DNA from: Hydrogenovibrio marinus
GTDB taxonomy: Bacteria > Pseudomonadota > Gammaproteobacteria > Thiomicrospirales > Thiomicrospiraceae
NCBI RefSeq assembly: GCF_013340845.1
Contig: NZ_AP020335.1
Coordinates: 1,488,001 to 1,552,000 of the forward strand
Length of the DNA: 64,000 nt
Direction: 5' to 3'
The notes below the pieces were generated by a model, which saw nothing but the letters and a program-made list of their open reading frames with translations, did not search any database and was not told where the DNA came from. Both the position numbers and the translations under genes were made by a program. This document shows positions 50,227 to 58,392 of the stretch, piece after piece; position 1 is the first letter of the stretch; every line of letters begins with the position of its first letter.

Positions 50227-51897
50227 ATGGCACAATTTGTCTATACCATGAACCGAGTCGGGAAAGTTGTTCCCCCTTCTAGATACATTCTGAAAGATAT
50301 TTCCCTTTCGTTCTTTCCAGGCGCCAAAATCGGTGTTTTGGGCCTTAACGGTGCGGGTAAATCCACCCTTTTGAGAATCATGGCGGGTATTGATACCGAT
50401 ATCGTCGGTGAAGCAAGACCCCAACCTGGCATAAAAGTAGGCTACTTACCTCAAGAACCACAACTTGACCCAACCAAAGATGTTCGCGGCAATGTTGAAG
50501 AGGCTGTCAAAGACGTTAAAGATGCCTTTGCGCAACTAGATCAAATTTACGCCGCCTATGCTGAACCGGATGCAGATTTCGATGCCTTGGCGAAAAAACA
50601 GGCTGAAATCGAAGACTTGATTCAAGCAATGGACGGTCACAACCTTGAGCGTCGTCTTGAAATTGCTGCCGATGCTTTACGTCTGCCACCTTGGGATGCA
50701 GACGTCACCAAATTGTCCGGTGGTGAACGCCGTCGTGTAGCGTTATGCAAGTTGTTACTCGAGAAACCAGACATGCTATTACTGGATGAGCCGACCAACC
50801 ACTTGGATGCAGAATCCATTGCATGGCTTGAACGCTTCCTACTTGAATTCAGCGGAACAGTGGTAGCCATCACGCATGACCGTTACTTCCTAGACAATGC
50901 CGCTGAATGGATTCTAGAACTTGACCGTGGACAAGGTATTCCTTACCAAGGCAACTACTCTTCTTGGCTAGAGCAAAAAGAAAAACGTCTTGAGATTGAA
51001 GCTAAGCAAGAAGCGGCTCGCATGAAAACCATTCAAAACGAATTGGAATGGGTGCGCTCAAATGCGAAAGGGCGTCATGCCAAATCCAAGGCACGTCTTG
51101 CCCGCTTTGACGAGCTTAGTAGCCAAGAATCTCAAAAACGAAATGAAACCAAAGAAATCTTCATCCCGGTTGCAGAACGCCTAGGTGAAAAAGTTATTGA
51201 AGTGAAAAACCTAACCAAAGGGTTTGGCGACAGATTGTTAATTGATGATTTAACCTTCAATCTGCCTCAAGGGGGGATTGTCGGTATCATCGGGCCTAAC
51301 GGAGCCGGTAAATCGACATTATTCCGCATGCTGACCGGGCAAGAACAACCAGATTCAGGTGAAATCAACTTCGGTGAAACGGTTCAACTGTCTTATGTCG
51401 ACCAAAGCCGGGATGCACTGGATGACAGCAAAACCGTTTACGAGGAAATCTCGCAAGGCGATGAAATCTTCACCGTCGGAAACATTGAAATCAACGCCCG
51501 TGCTTACGTTGGTCGTTTCAACTTTAAAGGCACCGACCAACAAAAACGCATCGGTGAACTGTCCGGTGGTGAACGCAATCGCGTACACTTGGCAAAAACA
51601 TTACGTAGCGGTGGTAACCTATTGCTCCTTGATGAACCTACCAACGACTTGGATGTTGAAACCCTTCGTGCATTGGAAGAGGCACTTTTGGATTTCGCTG
51701 GTTGTGCCGTGGTGATCTCGCATGACCGCTGGTTTCTAGACCGTATCGCCACTCATATGTTAGCATTTGAAGGAGATTCACACGTAGAATGGTTCGAGGG
51801 TAACTTCTCTGACTACGAAGAAGACTTAAAACGTCGAAAAGGTGCAGATGCTGCTCAACCGCATCGTATAAAATATAAGCCTATTTCGAAAGACTGA
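50227..51897 (+). CDS. ettA: Energy-dependent translational throttle EttA (ABC-F)
   Basis: 556-residue ABC-F ATPase with two ABC cassettes: Walker [10 protein letters not shown] and GPNGAGKST, signatures LSGGERRR and LSGGERNR, Walker [12 protein letters not shown] and [11 protein letters not shown]. The arm and toothed linker ([24 protein letters not shown]) are typical of EttA. Gates the first elongation step by ATP/ADP. Core of the dispersed repeat occurs at 50420-50431, but here it encodes the conserved RPQPGI stretch. Confidence 0.97.
   Translation: MAQFVYTMNRVGKVVPPSRYILKDISLSFFPGAKIGVLGLNGAGKSTLLRIMAGIDTDIVGEARPQPGIKVGYLPQEPQLDPTKDVRGNVEEAVKDVKDAFAQLDQIYAAYAEPDADFDALAKKQAEIEDLIQAMDGHNLERRLEIAADALRLPPWDADVTKLSGGERRRVALCKLLLEKPDMLLLDEPTNHLDAESIAWLERFLLEFSGTVVAITHDRYFLDNAAEWILELDRGQGIPYQGNYSSWLEQKEKRLEIEAKQEAARMKTIQNELEWVRSNAKGRHAKSKARLARFDELSSQESQKRNETKEIFIPVAERLGEKVIEVKNLTKGFGDRLLIDDLTFNLPQGGIVGIIGPNGAGKSTLFRMLTGQEQPDSGEINFGETVQLSYVDQSRDALDDSKTVYEEISQGDEIFTVGNIEINARAYVGRFNFKGTDQQKRIGELSGGERNRVHLAKTLRSGGNLLLLDEPTNDLDVETLRALEEALLDFAGCAVVISHDRWFLDRIATHMLAFEGDSHVEWFEGNFSDYEEDLKRRKGADAAQPHRIKYKPISKD
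50420..50431 (+). repeat. 12-bp core of the dispersed repeat within ettA
   Basis: CCCAACCTGGCA followed by TAAAAG instead of GATTTT; only the core matches, so it may be chance. Confidence 0.3.
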
Positions 51898-51955
51898 TAA
51901 CGATAACTTAGCATTGTGATTTTTACTTTCTGACCCCATTTTTAAGGAAAAAGAT

Positions 51956-52873
51956 ATGTCTGAACAATTTGATCGAATTCATTCGCACATTGAAGCCATT
52001 GCCAATGCTATGCCTGACCCCATTTTTGTTATGGGACAAGACGGCACCTATTTGGATGTCATTGGTGGAAGTGACAGATCGCTTTATGCAGACGGTCATC
52101 CTTTAATCGGCAAAAAATATCATGATGTTCTACCGGAAAAAATGGCTGACCGTTTTTTGAAAATCGTTAGAAAATCAATTGCCAGTAATACGCTACAAGA
52201 AATTGAGTACCAATTGGCAGATGATGAAGTCAACGGAATCGAATCAGAACGTGCGAACGAAGGACAATGGTACGAAGCTCGCGTTTACCCGCTAAACTCT
52301 GACGTTTACGACCAACCTGCTGTAATCTGGCTAGCTATCAACATCACTAGTCGCAAGCATATGGAAGAGCAAATTGAGCATTTGTCTTCCAACGACCCAT
52401 TAACAGAACTTTTCAATCGCGACTATTTCCTGGGAATTGTTGACGAAGAAGTCAATAAAGCACGCTTAAACAACCGCCCGCTTTCCATGGCAAAAATCAA
52501 CTTGGACTGCTTCAAACGCATTACCGATGCCTTCGGACATGAAATGGGAGATAAGGCGATTTTGATTGCCGCTCATGCCATTAAAAATGTCGTGGGAGAC
52601 TTGGGTTATATCGGCCGTTTAAGCTGTGATCAGTTTATGTTTGTTCTGCCGGACGTTAAGTCTGTTGATGCCTTCCGCATCACCAAACTTGCACAAGAAA
52701 CGATTTCCGCACAGAAAATCAAACTGGATGACGGTGAAACCACCTGCCTAACCAGTCATGCAGGAGTCACTGAAATGCGCCTAGAAACAGAAAACAGCCA
52801 AGACCTGTTCAAACGCGTTAACAAAGCGATTAAAGCCCTAGAAGGTACACGAGAAATCACCAAAGTGATGTAA
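51956..52873 (+). CDS. PAS-GGDEF protein with degenerate active site
   Basis: 305 residues, soluble. N-terminal PAS domain (about 12-135: AMPDPIFVMGQDGTYLDVIGG...WYEARVYPLNS) then a GGDEF domain beginning LSSNDPLTELFNRDYF. The catalytic GGDEF is SCDQF (223-227) and the first metal ligand is Asn (INLDCFK, 182), so diguanylate cyclase activity is not expected; it may be a receptor or partner protein. AAGGAA precedes the ATG. Confidence 0.88.
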   Translation: MSEQFDRIHSHIEAIANAMPDPIFVMGQDGTYLDVIGGSDRSLYADGHPLIGKKYHDVLPEKMADRFLKIVRKSIASNTLQEIEYQLADDEVNGIESERANEGQWYEARVYPLNSDVYDQPAVIWLAINITSRKHMEEQIEHLSSNDPLTELFNRDYFLGIVDEEVNKARLNNRPLSMAKINLDCFKRITDAFGHEMGDKAILIAAHAIKNVVGDLGYIGRLSCDQFMFVLPDVKSVDAFRITKLAQETISAQKIKLDDGETTCLTSHAGVTEMRLETENSQDLFKRVNKAIKALEGTREITKVM

Positions 52874-52900
52874 TCGTCACGGCCTTTGTAAACACCAACA

Positions 52901-52938
52901 AAAAAGCCCCGCTTTGTCTAGACAAAGCGGGGCTTTTT
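52901..52938. terminator. Bidirectional terminator between PAS-GGDEF gene and fur
   Basis: Perfect 38-bp palindrome: A5-GCCCCGCTTTGTC mirrored around a TA centre with T5; works for both convergent genes. Confidence 0.93.
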
Positions 52939-52966
52939 TGTTGAAACTTAAAAACTTGAAAATCTA

Positions 52967-53371
52967 TCAGTGTTTTAAAGTTCCATAAATCACTAAAGAG
53001 TGGCTTGCCAATTCATAACCTTTTTCTTTCGCAATTTCTTGAATACGTTCTTCAATGATTGGGTCAACAAACTCTTTTACCCTACCGCTTTTGATGCACA
53101 CTAAGTGGTCGTGGTTATCACCCGTATCCAATTCAAATACTGAAATATTGTTCTCAAAGTTCAAACGTCGAACAATACCGGCCTGCTCAAATTGCGTCAA
53201 CACACGGTAAACCGTTGCCAAACCAACTTCTTCACCCTGTTCGATCAATATTTTGTAAACGTCTTCAGCAGTTAAGTGGTGCTCTTCACTTTGTGTTTCC
53301 AAAATCTCTAGCACCTTCAAGCGAGGAAGCGTTACTTTTAACCCAACTTTTTTTAACTCTGCACTACTCAT
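52967..53371 (-). CDS. fur: Ferric uptake regulator Fur
   Basis: 134 residues. Winged helix (VTLPRLKVLEILETQSEEHHLTAEDVYK) and dimerisation domain with the HDHLVC metal region. The structural-zinc CxxC is altered: HDHLVCIKSGRV has Ser where E. coli Fur has the second Cys, as in some other Fur proteins. Ends SLVIYGTLKH, slightly short. Divergent from bamE, an arrangement common in gamma- and betaproteobacteria. Confidence 0.94.
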   Translation of the reverse strand: MSSAELKKVGLKVTLPRLKVLEILETQSEEHHLTAEDVYKILIEQGEEVGLATVYRVLTQFEQAGIVRRLNFENNISVFELDTGDNHDHLVCIKSGRVKEFVDPIIEERIQEIAKEKGYELASHSLVIYGTLKH

Positions 53372-53452
53372 AAGACGAATCTACCCTAATCATATTTAAT
53401 TCACTTATTAAAGCGGTATAATAAACCAAATTTACTTTTAAGATAACCAAAG

Positions 53453-53827
53453 ATGCGAACCATTTGCAAAAAAAGCCTTTTTAAGCCCCTACTGCGCACA
53501 GCAGTGCTAGCTTTCGTGATGACAACGCTATTAAGTGGATGCTCATTTTTCAAGCCCTATAAAGCCGCCATTACCCAAGGCACGGTCATCAATCAAGAAG
53601 CCGTTAGCTTATTACAGCCTGGCTTAACGATGGGGCAAGTCCAGCAGTTACTGGGACCACCACTTGGGCAAGACCCTTATAATCCAAGACATTGGGAATA
53701 CGTTTTCTATACTACCGACAAATCATTCCATCCTGATGCGGTAAGACATCTAATCGTCAATTTCGACCACGATGCCTATTTAGAAAACTGGAAAATCGTC
53801 AAAAAATCCGAAAAAGATAAAGGCTGA
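53453..53827 (+). CDS. bamE: Outer-membrane assembly lipoprotein BamE
   Basis: 124 residues; lipoprotein signal ending LLSGC (C30), then the SmpA/OmlA domain (LQPGLTMGQVQQLLGPPLGQDPYNPRHWEYVFYTT). Component of the BAM complex. Mature domain and location beside fur are typical. Confidence 0.95.
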   Translation: MRTICKKSLFKPLLRTAVLAFVMTTLLSGCSFFKPYKAAITQGTVINQEAVSLLQPGLTMGQVQQLLGPPLGQDPYNPRHWEYVFYTTDKSFHPDAVRHLIVNFDHDAYLENWKIVKKSEKDKG

Positions 53828-53843
53828 TTTTCAAACCTTTTCT

Positions 53844-54134
53844 TCAGGAGCGAGTCTTTGACTCGCTTCTTTCCTCTTGCACTTTCTGTCTACGTCTATC
53901 TCTTGGGTCAGCTTTGAGCGGACGGTAAACCTCGATTCGATCCCCATCTTTCAGCACTGTATCCAACGTCACCAATTGTGCAAAAATCCCGACCTTATCA
54001 AAAGATAAATCCGGCACCTCTTTCAATAACTTAGATTGTTTTAACGCTTGCTCAACCGTAGCACCCTCTTCAACTTCTTGCTCAAAAAGGTACTGTTTAT
54101 CCGGCAATGCATAAGTAACTTCAATTTTTATCAT
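53844..54134 (-). CDS. rnfH: RnfH family protein
   Basis: 96 residues, ubiquitin-like beta-grasp fold (IKIEVTYALPDKQYLFEQEVEEGATVEQAL ... GIFAQLVTLDTVLKDGDRIEVYRPLKADPRDRRRQK). Paired with ratA as in E. coli (ratA-ratB). Role unclear. Basic C-terminal tail; its last codons contain a GCGAGTC-ttt-GACTCGC hairpin (53849-53865). Confidence 0.9.
   Translation of the reverse strand: MIKIEVTYALPDKQYLFEQEVEEGATVEQALKQSKLLKEVPDLSFDKVGIFAQLVTLDTVLKDGDRIEVYRPLKADPRDRRRQKVQEERSESKTRS
53849..53870 (+). terminator. Possible bamE terminator inside the rnfH 3' end
   Basis: GCGAGTC-ttt-GACTCGC followed by TTCTTTCCTCTT on the plus strand; 22 bp after the bamE stop. Confidence 0.5.
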
Positions 54135-54152
54135 TTGTATCTGTAACTCTTC

Positions 54153-54584
54153 TTAGCCGTAAACCTGCTTAGCACGCTCACAAAACGACTGAACCATAGT
54201 CGATGCAATCTGTTCAAAAACCGCCCCAAGTGCAGCCTTAAGCAAAGGATGACTTACTTCAAACACCAATTCAAAAGAAATCTTGCACGCTCGTTCATCC
54301 AAAACCTTGAACTCCCATTTCCCGGATAAATGACTGAATGGGCCTTCAACAAGCTGCATTTTGATCAGCTCACCAGGTGTCAGCTCATTTCTGGTCACAA
54401 AAGTTTGTTTCAGCCTCGCCTTGGCGATGGTCACGCTGGCAAGCATAGAAGCTTCAGTAGACTCCAAGACTTCGGCCCCGCCACACCAAGGAAGAAACTC
54501 AGGATAGGAGGCAACGTCATTGACGATATTGTAGACCTCTAAAGCGGCATACGGCAGTAATGCCGATCGAGTAATTTTTTTCAT
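54153..54584 (-). CDS. ratA: RatA-family START/COQ10-like protein
   Basis: 143 residues, polyketide-cyclase/START fold ([35 protein letters not shown]...[14 protein letters not shown]). E. coli RatA was reported as a 50S-binding toxin; homologues act as ubiquinone-binding Coq10. Divergent from smpB, the standard gene order. Confidence 0.93.
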   Translation of the reverse strand: MKKITRSALLPYAALEVYNIVNDVASYPEFLPWCGGAEVLESTEASMLASVTIAKARLKQTFVTRNELTPGELIKMQLVEGPFSHLSGKWEFKVLDERACKISFELVFEVSHPLLKAALGAVFEQIASTMVQSFCERAKQVYG

Positions 54585-54604
54585 TTTTGAAGAACGAGAT
54601 TCGC

Positions 54605-54610
54605 TATAAT
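54605..54610 (+). promoter_or_regulatory. Consensus -10 box immediately upstream of smpB
   Basis: TATAAT ends 9 bp before the smpB ATG, with no Shine-Dalgarno between; no good -35 at 16-18 bp (TTGAAG is 12 bp upstream). If used, the transcript would be leaderless or nearly so. Confidence 0.4.
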
Positions 54611-54619
54611 TTGCAGATT

Positions 54620-55096
54620 ATGGCAAAAAAGCAGAAGCAAAACAATTCCAACTCCATTACCGTCAACAAAAAGGCGCGTTTTGAATACTTCATTGAAGAA
54701 GAATACGAAGCCGGTTTGGCACTGGAAGGTTGGGAAGTCAAAAGTTTGAGACAAGGTAAAGTCCAAATTAACGAAAGCTACATTCTACTAAAGAATAACG
54801 AGGCTTGGTTGTTTGGTGCGTTAATTACACCACTTATCACCGCTTCTACTCACAACACCGCAGACCCACTTCGCTTGCGAAAGCTATTGATGCACCGCAG
54901 AGAGATTGACCGGTTGATGGGGCTTATCGACCAAAAAGGCTACACGCTGATTCCCCTCAATTTGCATTGGTCCAAAGGGAAAATAAAAATTTCCATCGGA
55001 CTGGCAAAAGGTAAGAAACTTCACGACAAGCGTGCAACTGAAAAAGAACGCGACTGGAATAGAGAAAAACAACGCCTCTTGAAAGTTAGTATTTAA
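54620..55096 (+). CDS. smpB: SsrA-binding protein SmpB
   Basis: 158 residues; binds tmRNA and delivers it to stalled ribosomes. [34 protein letters not shown] and the C-terminal [24 protein letters not shown] tail are conserved. Start is ATG 54620 (MAKKQKQNN), matching the family; the frame opens to a TTG at 54587 without support. The ssrA gene lies 152 bp downstream. Confidence 0.97.
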   Translation: MAKKQKQNNSNSITVNKKARFEYFIEEEYEAGLALEGWEVKSLRQGKVQINESYILLKNNEAWLFGALITPLITASTHNTADPLRLRKLLMHRREIDRLMGLIDQKGYTLIPLNLHWSKGKIKISIGLAKGKKLHDKRATEKERDWNREKQRLLKVSI

Positions 55097-55155
55097 TCCC
55101 TATATAGCTTCTGAAAGAAACTTAAACTCAAAAGCACTTACATCTACAGCCTAAG

Positions 55156-55164
55156 TGCTATAAT
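55156..55164 (+). promoter_or_regulatory. ssrA promoter, extended -10
   Basis: TGC-TATAAT, a perfect extended -10, with a weak cTTACA-like -35 about 16 bp upstream. Transcription would start near 55171, giving a ~78-nt 5' leader to be removed from pre-tmRNA. Confidence 0.6.
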
Positions 55165-55203
55165 AACGACAAATTTTAAACGCTTCTGTTTGGTTCGGTT
55201 ACC

Positions 55204-55221
55204 CCCAACCTGGCAGATTTT
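55204..55221 (+). repeat. Dispersed 18-bp repeat in the ssrA leader
   Basis: Exact CCCAACCTGGCAGATTTT, 28 bp before the mature tmRNA 5' end; no inverted partner nearby. Confidence 0.75.
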
Positions 55222-55248
55222 CACGGCGATTTAAGTGATACCGAATTC

Positions 55249-55604
55249 GGGGATGCACTGGTTTCGACGGGGAGTACGAAGTTTAAAATGCATGCCGTGC
55301 CTGAATGATGCACGTTAATCTTAGTTCAATTTGTTATAGTTGCAAACGACGATAACTACGCTCTAGCTGCTTAATCCAGCTAGTGCAGCCTAGACCAGTT
55401 GTTCGTGGCCTCTAGCGCTGTATCGACTTACGCGAAACCGCTGTTAGCATGTGTTTGGATGTTGGCAGTTAAACTTTACAAACTCGCTTGACGTGATCCC
55501 TGCTGGTCGGGCAGCGTTCAGGTTAAATTAGTAGACCAAATAAGCATGTAGAGTTTTAGATGGAGGCTTTACGGACGGCGGTTCGACTCCGCCCATCTCC
55601 ACCA
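55249..55604 (+). ncRNA. ssrA: Transfer-messenger RNA (tmRNA)
   Basis: One-piece tmRNA of about 356 nt. The 5' GGGGATG pairs with 3' CATCTCC (one G-U) followed by A and encoded CCA; the T-arm GGTTCGACTCC is next to it. The tag reading frame runs 55342-55374: codons for ANDDNYALAA then TAA. The ribosome-rescue pair smpB-ssrA is adjacent. Everything needed for function is visible. Confidence 0.97.
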
Positions 55605-55610
55605 ATATAC

Positions 55611-55662
55611 ATTACTGGTCAACTTCCAGTAATTTCATAAAAGCCCTTGAACGGGCTTTTTT
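55611..55662 (+). terminator. Tandem hairpins terminating ssrA
   Basis: First hairpin ATTACTGG/CCAGTAAT (55611-55633), then a classical terminator AAAAGCCC/GGGCTTTT with T tail (55639-55662). Confidence 0.88.
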
Positions 55663-55825
55663 CTTATCTATACATCCCATAATTCAACAAGACATAGAAT
55701 TAAGTGGCATAAAAACTGTCATTTAAATGTGTTTGCGCCACTTATTAACAGTATCCATTGGATACTTGAAATACCTAATCAAAAGAAGCCAATATTTTCA
55801 TTGCCTTGCAAATAGAAGATGGAAA

Positions 55826-57016
55826 TTACAGTGCTACTTGGAATTGCAACGTGAAACGATTGTCTTTTATTTGGCCTGCAGGCACGCTAGTGTCTTCACT
55901 GTACTCAATGGTTCCTTTTGCATTTTCCATCGGGTAGTAGCTTAAGCCAGCAATTACTGATTCAGTTTTTTGTGTACCATTGTTTTGTTCCGAAGACTGA
56001 TAGCGCAGCAAAGGCACCCAATGTCTATTGCTTGAAAAATAGACTGCTTGAACGTAGTCATCTACGTTGCTTTCTTTTGCTTTCGACGTAGCATATTGAT
56101 CGTGAGCTCTCATATAGACACCGGTTAATCTCACTTGAAGAATATCTGCCTGAGTATCAAAACCGAAGCGGTCAAAGTTACGAGCTTGACTTGATTTATT
56201 ATTCGTTGAAGAGATTTCACTACGGCCGGATACTCCAAAGGTTCCTACCATCAAGCGAGGTGTAATGTCTAAAGCGAGTCTTCCAAGATAAACTGTCGAA
56301 TCTTGCCCTGTTTTATCCTCAGTTAAACCACCGACTGTTGCGTCATAAAACAAACGTCGAGCAAGCCGACCAAATATCGAAAACTGCTGACGCGGATGTC
56401 TTAATTGACCATCTACCCCACTGAAACTTGATTCCAAAACATTGTAGTTGCTTACGGATAAGCGGCGCATGTTTGACAAAGTGTCATAGGGATCGGAAAA
56501 AAAACTAGGGGCGTAAGCTGCCTCTAGATGAAGGTGCGGGTTAATCGTATAACCTAAAGAAGTCGCTTCGGTAGTTAGACCAAATCCATCTTCCCCTTCA
56601 GCTTCAATATCAATATAGGTAAAGACTTTGTTGAAATTTCCACCAGCCAATAGTTCCACTTCATGAATGGCTCGGATTTCTTTTTTTCCGCTTTTTTTCT
56701 TGTCATAGGGTCTTGAAGTTATCGCTGCTGCAATGGGGAACTGCTTCATCATGCTTTCAAATTGTGATTCGTTGGCCATTTTATTCATACCAAAGCCTCG
56801 ACCACGCATCATATTATTAAATGAATACCCATTCATTTTATACAGTCTACCTGTCGCATTCAGCGCTGGGTAAGCCGTATGACATTCTTCACAAGTCTCA
56901 TGCTCCATACGGGCAAAAGCAGGCGTCGCATTAGCAACACTTGGTAAATAAAGAACAGTGACAACTACGAGTTCAATAAAAAATAGCGGGAAGGATAGTA
57001 TGCTTCTAAATATCAT
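55826..57016 (-). CDS. Cyc2-like outer-membrane porin-cytochrome
   Basis: 396 residues. Signal peptide (about 1-30, cleaved near SVANA-TP), then PAFARMEHETCEECH with one c-type haem site (C42, C45, H46) and AYPALNATGRLYKMNGYSF, the pattern that follows the haem in Cyc2 proteins. The rest (about 110-396) alternates polar and hydrophobic residues with aromatic girdles as in a beta-barrel, ending FTLQFQVAL. Cyc2 proteins oxidise extracellular Fe(II). GAGGAG lies well placed before ATG 57016. Downstream of the Spy-like gene, behind a terminator; electron donor here is unproven, and copper or another metal is possible. Confidence 0.72.
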   Translation of the reverse strand: MIFRSILSFPLFFIELVVVTVLYLPSVANATPAFARMEHETCEECHTAYPALNATGRLYKMNGYSFNNMMRGRGFGMNKMANESQFESMMKQFPIAAAITSRPYDKKKSGKKEIRAIHEVELLAGGNFNKVFTYIDIEAEGEDGFGLTTEATSLGYTINPHLHLEAAYAPSFFSDPYDTLSNMRRLSVSNYNVLESSFSGVDGQLRHPRQQFSIFGRLARRLFYDATVGGLTEDKTGQDSTVYLGRLALDITPRLMVGTFGVSGRSEISSTNNKSSQARNFDRFGFDTQADILQVRLTGVYMRAHDQYATSKAKESNVDDYVQAVYFSSNRHWVPLLRYQSSEQNNGTQKTESVIAGLSYYPMENAKGTIEYSEDTSVPAGQIKDNRFTLQFQVAL

Positions 57017-57121
57017 ATGTATCTCCTCAATAAAACTATTGAACGAACCTGATATTATTCAATTTAGACTCAAGCTGTGCTAGGTTCTTGGAACATAGCT
57101 TGGGAACTTGAAAATTAGAAT

Positions 57122-57158
57122 AAAAAAGTAGTCCAAAAAATATCTGAACTACTTTTTT
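57122..57158 (-). terminator. Terminator between the Spy-like and Cyc2-like genes
   Basis: AAAAAAGTAGT/ACTACTTTTTT stem with a 15-nt loop and T run on the minus strand, just after the Spy-like stop. Confidence 0.75.
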
Positions 57159-57163
57159 TGATG

Positions 57164-57733
57164 CTAATACCCCATCATCATGCCTCGGTAAGCATTGCGT
57201 AACTTTTCTTTTTGCTCTTTGGTAAGTATCGATTGCATTTTTTCACGCATTTTAGAGTGGAGCATAAAGGCCTGCTTTCTAACAGCGGCCATTTCATCAT
57301 AGGCTTTGCTGATAGCTTTTTGATCATGAGAACGCATGGCTTTGAACATATCATTTCTGGCTTTCCACATTTCGTTCATCATAGGAGTCATTTGGGCCAT
57401 TTGTTCAGAACGAATCTTTTGCATTTGGTTGATTTGTTTATCGCTCAGATTAATTACACCCATGCCGCCATAACCACCCATCATGCCCATACCGCCGTAG
57501 CCGCCCATCATTCCCATACCGCCGTAACCGCCCATCATGCCAGGGCTACCATAACCCCCCATCATGCCAGGACCATAGCCATTTTGCATGTGATATCCAG
57601 GACCATATCCACCACCCCCCATCATGCCGTAACCATTCCCCATCATCGGGGTATAGTCATCATCAGCTTGTGCTTGGGAAAATGGAATAATTAGAGTTGC
57701 CGATAGTAATAATGCTTTCAAAGATGTTTTCAT
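57164..57733 (-). CDS. Methionine-rich Spy/CpxP-like periplasmic protein
   Basis: 189 residues: signal peptide (MKTSLKALLLSATLIIPFSQAQA), a Gly/Met/Tyr-rich low-complexity region with four 9-residue MMGGYGxxG units (about residues 57-92), then a helical Spy/CpxP domain (LSDKQINQMQKIRSEQMAQM ... ILTKEQKEKLRNAY, the LTxxQ motif). Such proteins are envelope-stress chaperones or metal binders; the methionines could bind Cu(I). AAGAGGCATTACAAA precedes the ATG. Divergent from the SHOCT and CopB-type genes. Confidence 0.82.
   Translation of the reverse strand: MKTSLKALLLSATLIIPFSQAQADDDYTPMMGNGYGMMGGGGYGPGYHMQNGYGPGMMGGYGSPGMMGGYGGMGMMGGYGGMGMMGGYGGMGVINLSDKQINQMQKIRSEQMAQMTPMMNEMWKARNDMFKAMRSHDQKAISKAYDEMAAVRKQAFMLHSKMREKMQSILTKEQKEKLRNAYRGMMMGY
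57458..57565 (-). repeat. Four tandem 27-bp repeats in the Spy-like gene
   Basis: Each unit codes for MMGGYGGMG (first unit MMGGYGSPG). Near-identical units could expand or contract by slippage and alter the number of candidate metal-binding methionines. Confidence 0.8.
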
Positions 57734-58064
57734 TTTGTAATGCCTCTTAAATCTTTTAAAAAATTAGATATAAAAACAACCTACCTCGCTGACTAACCTC
57801 CTGTTGCCGCGGTGTTTCAATAAAAACTAAAGCATGCATAACGTTACGGGAGAGAAACATTTCTGTGAATGCTTTCGCAACGTTACATGTTGATTTTGAA
57901 CTTATTTTTTTTAATGTCAAATAAATTCACACTATTCGCGACATAGTTTTGAATTAAGACTATTGCCATTATTCATTACTAATATGACTTTGATTTTTAC
58001 AAAAAAAGAGTAACCTTTAAAAAGAAAACAATGTGCAATGAACTGTATCTTGTAAGGGGGACAT
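57734..58064. promoter_or_regulatory. Divergent promoter region of the metal segment
   Basis: 331 bp without a gene between the divergent Spy-like and SHOCT genes. It holds two direct copies of AACGTTAC (57840-57847 and 57879-57886), each centred on the palindrome AACGTT, which could bind a regulator; the remainder is AT-rich. I see no CueR-type or CopY-type operator and no RNA gene. Confidence 0.4.
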
Positions 58065-58301
58065 ATGAACTGGGACTTTATGAATATGCATGGATATTAT
58101 GGGGGGGGGTTCATGTGGTTGTGGTTTTTAGTAATCATTTTGATACTGGCATTCATTCTAGTGCCAATGTTTAGAAATAATAATTCAACACCTAACCCTC
58201 CTAAAGAAAGTGCGATGGAAATATTAGAAAAACGATTCGCGCGGGGAGAAATTAGTGCTGAAGAATATAAAAATATGAAACAAACCCTGGAAAGCAATTA
58301 A
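58065..58301 (+). CDS. Small SHOCT-domain membrane protein
   Basis: 78 residues: a Tyr/Gly/Trp-rich N-terminus, one membrane helix (about 16-36, FMWLWFLVIILILAFILVPMF) and a C-terminal SHOCT motif (AMEILEKRFARGEISAEEYKNMKQTLE). SHOCT proteins are often found beside copper ATPases. AAGGGGG is well placed before the ATG. A run of nine G bases (58101-58109) lies inside the reading frame at Gly-Gly-Gly, and slippage there would break the frame. 91 bp upstream of the ATPase gene. Confidence 0.85.
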   Translation: MNWDFMNMHGYYGGGFMWLWFLVIILILAFILVPMFRNNNSTPNPPKESAMEILEKRFARGEISAEEYKNMKQTLESN

Positions 58302-58392
58302 TTTTTAGACCTTAAGCTTTAAAAATTAACTGAATACTTAACTCGATGAAATGTAGCGGCCTGCTACGCTCATACGTTAGAGGGAGTTGAAC

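Noticed and set aside
55560-55604. Separate tRNA gene with GGTTCGACTCC arm
   Set aside because: This is the T-arm and acceptor end of tmRNA; no anticodon arm precedes it.
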